Shown here one piece after another: positions 29,596 through 33,946 of a stretch of 33,946 nt of DNA. The position numbers and the translations under genes are program-made. Origin of the DNA: Candidatus Omnitrophota bacterium (GTDB taxonomy: Bacteria; Omnitrophota; Gorgyraeia; JABMSB01); assembly GCA_013202205.1 (NCBI GenBank), contig JABMSB010000087.1, positions 1-33,946 of the forward strand, in the 5' to 3' direction. Below the pieces are notes generated by a model. That model had not been told where the DNA came from. It did not search any database and saw nothing but the letters and a program-made list of their open reading frames with translations. The stretch's first letter is position 1. The number at the start of each line of letters is the position of its first letter.

Positions 29596-30922
29596 AAAAG
29601 AGCAAGTACCTGATATCAATGGATCCGGCATGCCGACGGTGACGATCGTAGGACGGCCCAATGTCGGTAAATCATCCCTATTTAACCGGATTCTTGGGCG
29701 AAGGCACGCCATAGTAGAACATGCCAGCGGCACGACGCGTGACAGGATAATAGCGAGCGTCGAAAAAGACGGATCTATCTTTAATCTCGTCGATACCGGC
29801 GGCTTTGTGCGCAAAGACGCGGATGAGATGGCGCACTCGGTTAAGCGCCAGATAAAGCTGGCAGTGGAGGAATCAGACCTTCTTCTCTTTGTCTGTGATG
29901 CAATAGACGGGATAACGCGCTTGGATGAGGAGTTCGTGCCCATACTCCGCCAATCCGGAAAGAATGTCCTGCTCATTGCCAATAAGGTAGATAATGAGAA
30001 GATGGAAGAGGATGTGATGCAGTTTTATCAATTAGGGTTTGACCATCTCTTTGCCGTTTCAGCGCTGCACAATAGGGGCATAGACGAAATCTTATCCCAT
30101 ATAGTATCAGGTCTCAAGCCGTCTCCCCCCGGCGCACCCCAGGAGGAATATCTGAAGATCGCCATAGTGGGTCGCCCCAACGTCGGAAAATCATCCTTCC
30201 TAAACTTTTGCCTTGGTACGGAACGTGTTCTCGTCGATGATAAGCCCGGGACGACAAGGGATTCAATAGATACGATCTGCGAGATAGACGGTACCAAGTA
30301 CCTCCTTATAGACACCGCCGGCATAAGACATAAGCGTAAGATAAAAGAGGCCGTCGATGTATATAGCATTATGAGGGCGGAGGAAGCCGTGCGCAGAAGT
30401 CAGGTTGTGCTCCTTCTGATAGACGGGTATGACGGTTTAAGAAAGGATGATATAAGAATATTGGACTTCGCGCTAAAGGCGGGCAGTGGACTTATCCTTG
30501 TCGTCAATAAGTGGGATCTTGTTAAGGAATTGCCTATGTCAGACTATATGGATATGTTGCGGGAGAGGTTTAAAAAAATAGAACTATATCCCGTGATATT
30601 CACATCGGCCAAGACGGGAAGGAATGTGTTGAAGGCGATGGCCTTAGCCGAAACGATTGAGGAGAACCGCAAAAGGCGCATACCCACACACAGGCTAAAT
30701 GAAATACTTAAAAATTTTAAGAAGTACTTTCCCATGAATGTGAAGGCCCAGTTTATGACACAAGTGGAGACCTCTCCTCCGCGTTTTCTGATCTTTGTAA
30801 ACAATACCAAAGATGTGCGGGCTGATACAATAAATCGCCTTGAGCGTGTATTGAGGCGTGAATTTGACTTCTCAGGCACACCCCTTAGATTTGACTTAAA
30901 GAAGAAAAGGAGTTTGAGATGA
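29585..30922 (+). CDS. der: GTPase Der (EngA), tandem GTPase domains
   Basis: Two GRPNVGKSS P-loops, DTGGFVRKD and DTAGIRHKRK, NKVD and NKWD. Confidence 0.99.
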   Translation: MRHKKEQVPDINGSGMPTVTIVGRPNVGKSSLFNRILGRRHAIVEHASGTTRDRIIASVEKDGSIFNLVDTGGFVRKDADEMAHSVKRQIKLAVEESDLLLFVCDAIDGITRLDEEFVPILRQSGKNVLLIANKVDNEKMEEDVMQFYQLGFDHLFAVSALHNRGIDEILSHIVSGLKPSPPGAPQEEYLKIAIVGRPNVGKSSFLNFCLGTERVLVDDKPGTTRDSIDTICEIDGTKYLLIDTAGIRHKRKIKEAVDVYSIMRAEEAVRRSQVVLLLIDGYDGLRKDDIRILDFALKAGSGLILVVNKWDLVKELPMSDYMDMLRERFKKIELYPVIFTSAKTGRNVLKAMALAETIEENRKRRIPTHRLNEILKNFKKYFPMNVKAQFMTQVETSPPRFLIFVNNTKDVRADTINRLERVLRREFDFSGTPLRFDLKKKRSLR

Positions 30923-31542
30923 CAGTATTATTTTTACTATCCGGACTTTTTTTATCATACTTAGTCGGCTCAATACCAACGAGCTATATCTTTGCGAAAT
31001 TATCCCGTGGTATCGATATCAGGAATTATGGCAGCGGTAATGTCGGTGCTACAAATGTTTATCGCACGGTAGGTAAATTGCCCGGCCTCTTAGTATTGAT
31101 CCTCGATATACTAAAAGGTGTTGTGGCCGTTTTGTTCATAACAAAGACCTTCTACAGGCCGGTGGGGAATATTGATTTTGAGGTTTATAAATTGGCGATT
31201 GGATTAGCAGTCGTTATCGGCCATGACTGGACCATATTTTTGAAATTCAAGGGTGGTAAAGGGGTTGCCACCTCAGCAGGCGTTTTATTCATGCTATGCC
31301 CAAACATCCTTGCCTTGGGCGCAATTACGTGGGTTATAACGGTATTGATAAGCAAATACGTTTCACTCTCATCGCTGGTCGCATCCGCCAGCATCCCTAT
31401 ATTTGCCGCTATTCTTGGCGAGCCTTTGGGTTTAATACTGGCTACAGCACTTCTCTGTTTAATGACCACGTACAAACACAAAGAGAATATCCGCCGCCTC
31501 ATGATGAAGCAAGAAAAGAAGGTCACCCAGAAGGCCACCTAA
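30919..31542 (+). CDS. plsY: Glycerol-3-phosphate acyltransferase PlsY
   Basis: YLVGSIPTSYIFAKLSRGIDIRNYGSGNVGATNVYR, GHDWTIFLKFKGGKGVATSAG. 4-nt overlap with der. Confidence 0.97.
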   Translation: MTVLFLLSGLFLSYLVGSIPTSYIFAKLSRGIDIRNYGSGNVGATNVYRTVGKLPGLLVLILDILKGVVAVLFITKTFYRPVGNIDFEVYKLAIGLAVVIGHDWTIFLKFKGGKGVATSAGVLFMLCPNILALGAITWVITVLISKYVSLSSLVASASIPIFAAILGEPLGLILATALLCLMTTYKHKENIRRLMMKQEKKVTQKAT

Positions 31543-31562
31543 AAGCCCCAACTTCTCCCCAA

Positions 31563-31624
31563 CCCAAGACGTTTCTACTTCCAATCGGGGATCTGCCCCA
31601 AACCCAATCGGGGATCTGTACCCT
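31563..31624 (+). repeat. Dispersed repeat, solo half-element (copy 3)
   Basis: CCCAAGACGTTTCTACTTCCAATCGGGGATCTGCCCCAAACCCAATCGGGGATCTGTACCCT; 60/62 nt identical to the reverse complement of copy 2. Confidence 0.95.
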
Positions 31625-31660
31625 TATTGTATTGTAGGTCCCTAACTCCTCAATCTTATT

Positions 31661-31689
31661 TTGACATTGGCAGTAAAATATGATATAAA
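31661..31689 (+). promoter_or_regulatory. Sigma70-type promoter for the prepilin-like gene
   Basis: TTGACA (31661-31666), 17-nt spacer, TATAAA (31684-31689). AGGTGA ribosome-binding site before the ATG at 31750. Confidence 0.8.
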
Positions 31690-31749
31690 TTAATTAGAGG
31701 CCATCGTCGGTCTTATAAGCTATTATCATCCCTAATATTAGGTGATAAG

Positions 31750-32277
31750 ATGAATAGGCGTGCTTTTACATTACTTGAATTGATCATAGTCGTTTTGATT
31801 ACGGGTATCCTGGCCGTTGTGGCGATGCCCGAATATCAAAAGGCTATGCGCCGGTCTATGTGCGTTGAGGCGTATAATGTCTTCGCTGCCATAAAGGTTT
31901 CCCAGGAGGTCTATTTCGTTGAGAATCAAACATATGCCAGCGATATATCAGACTTCGATGTAATAATGCCACCCCAGACAAGCAGGTATTTTGAATACGG
32001 TATAAAGTTACCCGCTATCCCACTACCCCAGGACCAGGATACTGACTGGGTAGATATAGGCCCGTCGGACGATTATTGTATAGCTGCCTGGCGCGATGTG
32101 GGGACAAGCCCACCATATTTTCCGGAACACCCCCACATGCATAAAGACGGCGAGCCGGCCATTTATATGGTACCCGAAGAGGAGATGTATACAACGAACT
32201 ATCCTCCTGTTGCGCATTCCCACGGCAGTACGACACATACCCACTGTCTATGGGCTACCCCTGAAGTCATCGAGTAG
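31750..32277 (+). CDS. Type IV pilin/pseudopilin-like protein with His-rich C-terminal region
   Basis: MNRRAFTLLELIIVVLITGILAVVAMPEYQKAMRR N-methylation/prepilin segment. C-terminus contains EHPHMHK and AHSHGSTTHTHC. Confidence 0.9.
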   Translation: MNRRAFTLLELIIVVLITGILAVVAMPEYQKAMRRSMCVEAYNVFAAIKVSQEVYFVENQTYASDISDFDVIMPPQTSRYFEYGIKLPAIPLPQDQDTDWVDIGPSDDYCIAAWRDVGTSPPYFPEHPHMHKDGEPAIYMVPEEEMYTTNYPPVAHSHGSTTHTHCLWATPEVIE

Positions 32278-32370
32278 CCGCCTTTCGCACTTTTTCAACA
32301 GATAATCCAATACTATTTAACATAACTCCTTTACAGACAAAGCGTTACACGTTTTGGCTATGTTCGGATA

Positions 32371-32398
32371 TTGCAATTACCTTATTATATGTTATACT
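32371..32398 (+). promoter_or_regulatory. Candidate promoter for the secreted DxxGN protein
   Basis: TTGCAA (32371-32376), 16-nt spacer, TATACT (32393-32398). AGGTGAT ribosome-binding site at about 32414 and ATG at 32428. Confidence 0.5.
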
Positions 32399-32427
32399 TA
32401 TAAGTAGATAACAAAGGTGATGATAAA

Positions 32428-33804
32428 ATGAAGAAAAATACCAATAAAAGATGGTTATCGAAGCTGCTAAGTTTGGCCGTGGCAGCATCCATGCTCGTCA
32501 CAGCAGGCCCGGCTATAGGGCTGGTCTATGAATATGAGGATGGTGCGCGTGCATTATCAGGGTATCTTAAGGGTGACTCCGGCAAGAAGGAGACAGCAGC
32601 CGATATAACAATGGAAAGAGAGGTCCAGTACAGGACCGGGCTCGATCTTGATAACATGCCCCAAGGGGTTAGGGCTGCACTGAAGATGATAGATCTCTCA
32701 TCGTGGGGACTCAGCCTGAGCGACAGAATCAACATAGAGCATGATGGAAGTAGGCCAACATTTATCAGAGATGCAGATGGGAACATCTTGGGCAAATTTA
32801 ATTATACGGGAAATGGAAACTTAGAGTCCTTCGAGGATAGACAAAACCGCGTAAAGACAAATTTTTCTACCAGCAATACGTATACCTATCAGAGTACTTA
32901 TGTTACCGGCCAGGGCGGACCAGCCCAGAATTACGGATATGGAACTCAAACCCACACAGTAAATAATGCCCTTGGTTTAATGACACATATTTCTTTGACA
33001 GACCCGTATGGAAACGAAATCAGCGCCAATAATGTTCTTTCAACCACGAGTAACTATGAGAGAGGAATAATTGAGTTTGCAGAGGGCTCTCCTCTTGTAC
33101 CATGGTATAGTGGTGGATATCCCCCTGTATCTCGATATCGTGGCGGAGGTAATGATAAACTTATGTCCAAGCGCTTCGAATATGACGTCGATGGGAATTT
33201 GACACGAGAGGTACACTATACATGGTCTGCTGGGGCGCGAAATGGATATGGAAGGCAGGGAAGATATGCATATATGGCTAAAAATTATGACCAGGATGGA
33301 AATGTGAGCTATGCTAACTACAATGACCCCGCACCAGCTAGATGGGAGCCCACCTTTATTGGAACGCTTGTAAAGGATTCATATGGGCGGCTTGCAATAA
33401 ACGTGCAGACAGCTAGTGCTCCTGCAGGCGAAAATGTCGATCCTTCGAAATGCGAAAATAAGACATTTCTTCTGACGACTCGCTTCTCTGATGAAGGGGG
33501 GCAACCTGGTGTAAATCAGTGGAGTCAGCAAGATTTATCTACAGCCACAGGTGGAGGCGCAGCGAGTTTTTCGAGTCAAGACCTTGACTCCCTCGTTGGT
33601 AAACAGATTTCTATAACGGGTCATATATTGGGTACTGGCGATTATCGTATGAATGCGTCTGGGGCGGTTGGCGAAACACGAACGCTACCTCGCGTTAGAT
33701 ATCGGAACGAACAAAACCAGTGGGTATATGAATCGGCCCAACCTACTTTTGATAGCGAGCAAGTTGATATATTCAGCGTCTTCTCCGGTATTGAAATCCT
33801 CTAA
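32428..33804 (+). CDS. Secreted hypothetical protein with YD/RHS-like DxxGN motifs, possibly truncated
   Basis: Signal peptide MKKNTNKRWLSKLLSLAVAASMLVTAGPAIG. Recurring DADGN, DPYGN, DVDGN, DQDGN, DSYGR. Confidence 0.7.
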   Translation: MKKNTNKRWLSKLLSLAVAASMLVTAGPAIGLVYEYEDGARALSGYLKGDSGKKETAADITMEREVQYRTGLDLDNMPQGVRAALKMIDLSSWGLSLSDRINIEHDGSRPTFIRDADGNILGKFNYTGNGNLESFEDRQNRVKTNFSTSNTYTYQSTYVTGQGGPAQNYGYGTQTHTVNNALGLMTHISLTDPYGNEISANNVLSTTSNYERGIIEFAEGSPLVPWYSGGYPPVSRYRGGGNDKLMSKRFEYDVDGNLTREVHYTWSAGARNGYGRQGRYAYMAKNYDQDGNVSYANYNDPAPARWEPTFIGTLVKDSYGRLAINVQTASAPAGENVDPSKCENKTFLLTTRFSDEGGQPGVNQWSQQDLSTATGGGAASFSSQDLDSLVGKQISITGHILGTGDYRMNASGAVGETRTLPRVRYRNEQNQWVYESAQPTFDSEQVDIFSVFSGIEIL

Positions 33805-33856
33805 CCTTCAGGTAGTTTTCAGGGATGGTTCCGATTACAACTTTGGAGCCGTTGTA

Positions 33857-33946
33857 CTAGCTCAATAATTCGGTAACTTTTTGAAGCTTGTCAAATGGGG
33901 TTATATAGTTCAATCCCCCATGCCGGCGTAAGTGGTTATATTCGAA
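33857..33946 (-). mobile_element. C-terminal end of an rve/integrase-core transposase (IS3/IS481-type), partial at right edge
   Basis: Minus-strand translation from the window end: FEYNHLRRHGGLNYITPFDKLQKVTELLS*, matching the 'YN..R.H.gL.y.tP...' C-terminus typical of DDE rve transposases. Missed by the ORF track because it is only 29 codons here. Confidence 0.85.

Noticed and set aside
2074-31624. CRISPR-like interpretation of the repeated sequence
   Set aside because: The three copies are dispersed over 29 kb in both orientations, with no regular spacers and no cas genes.
33653-33868. 71-aa plus-strand ORF ending SNLQVVFRDGSDYNFGAVVLAQ
   Set aside because: It overlaps the secreted CDS and the IS end. 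The last ~22 residues look protein-like and could reflect a frameshift, but there is not enough evidence to call a gene.

Overview
The window is a dense, mostly plus-strand bacterial chromosome segment. The gene content and protein style suggest Candidatus Omnitrophota or a related uncultured lineage, but this is an inference from sequence reading alone. From left to right it holds: the 3' end of a large CDS that is open at the left edge and carries a nucleotidyltransferase-like motif; thpR and cinA on the minus strand; a recA-recX-alaS block running into hisD-B-H-A-F-I and trpE-G-D-C-F-B-A; then manC, ruvX, an M16 peptidase, an M50/CBS site-2 protease, rpe, a phosphohexomutase, a histidine phosphatase, lepA, lepB, a small glycine-zipper lipoprotein, pgsA, der and plsY. 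Last come a prepilin-like protein with a His-rich C-terminus, a secreted protein with recurring DxxGN motifs, and the C-terminal tail of an rve-type transposase on the minus strand at the right edge, which the ORF track misses. The most notable unexplained structure is a dispersed intergenic repeat family. It has one full 122-bp hairpin (2074-2195) made of two head-to-head half-elements, and two solo half-elements (11127-11188 and 31563-31624) that are 60/62 identical. One solo copy ends 7 nt before the hisA start codon inside the his operon. I saw no CRISPR array, tRNA, rRNA or recognised defence system.
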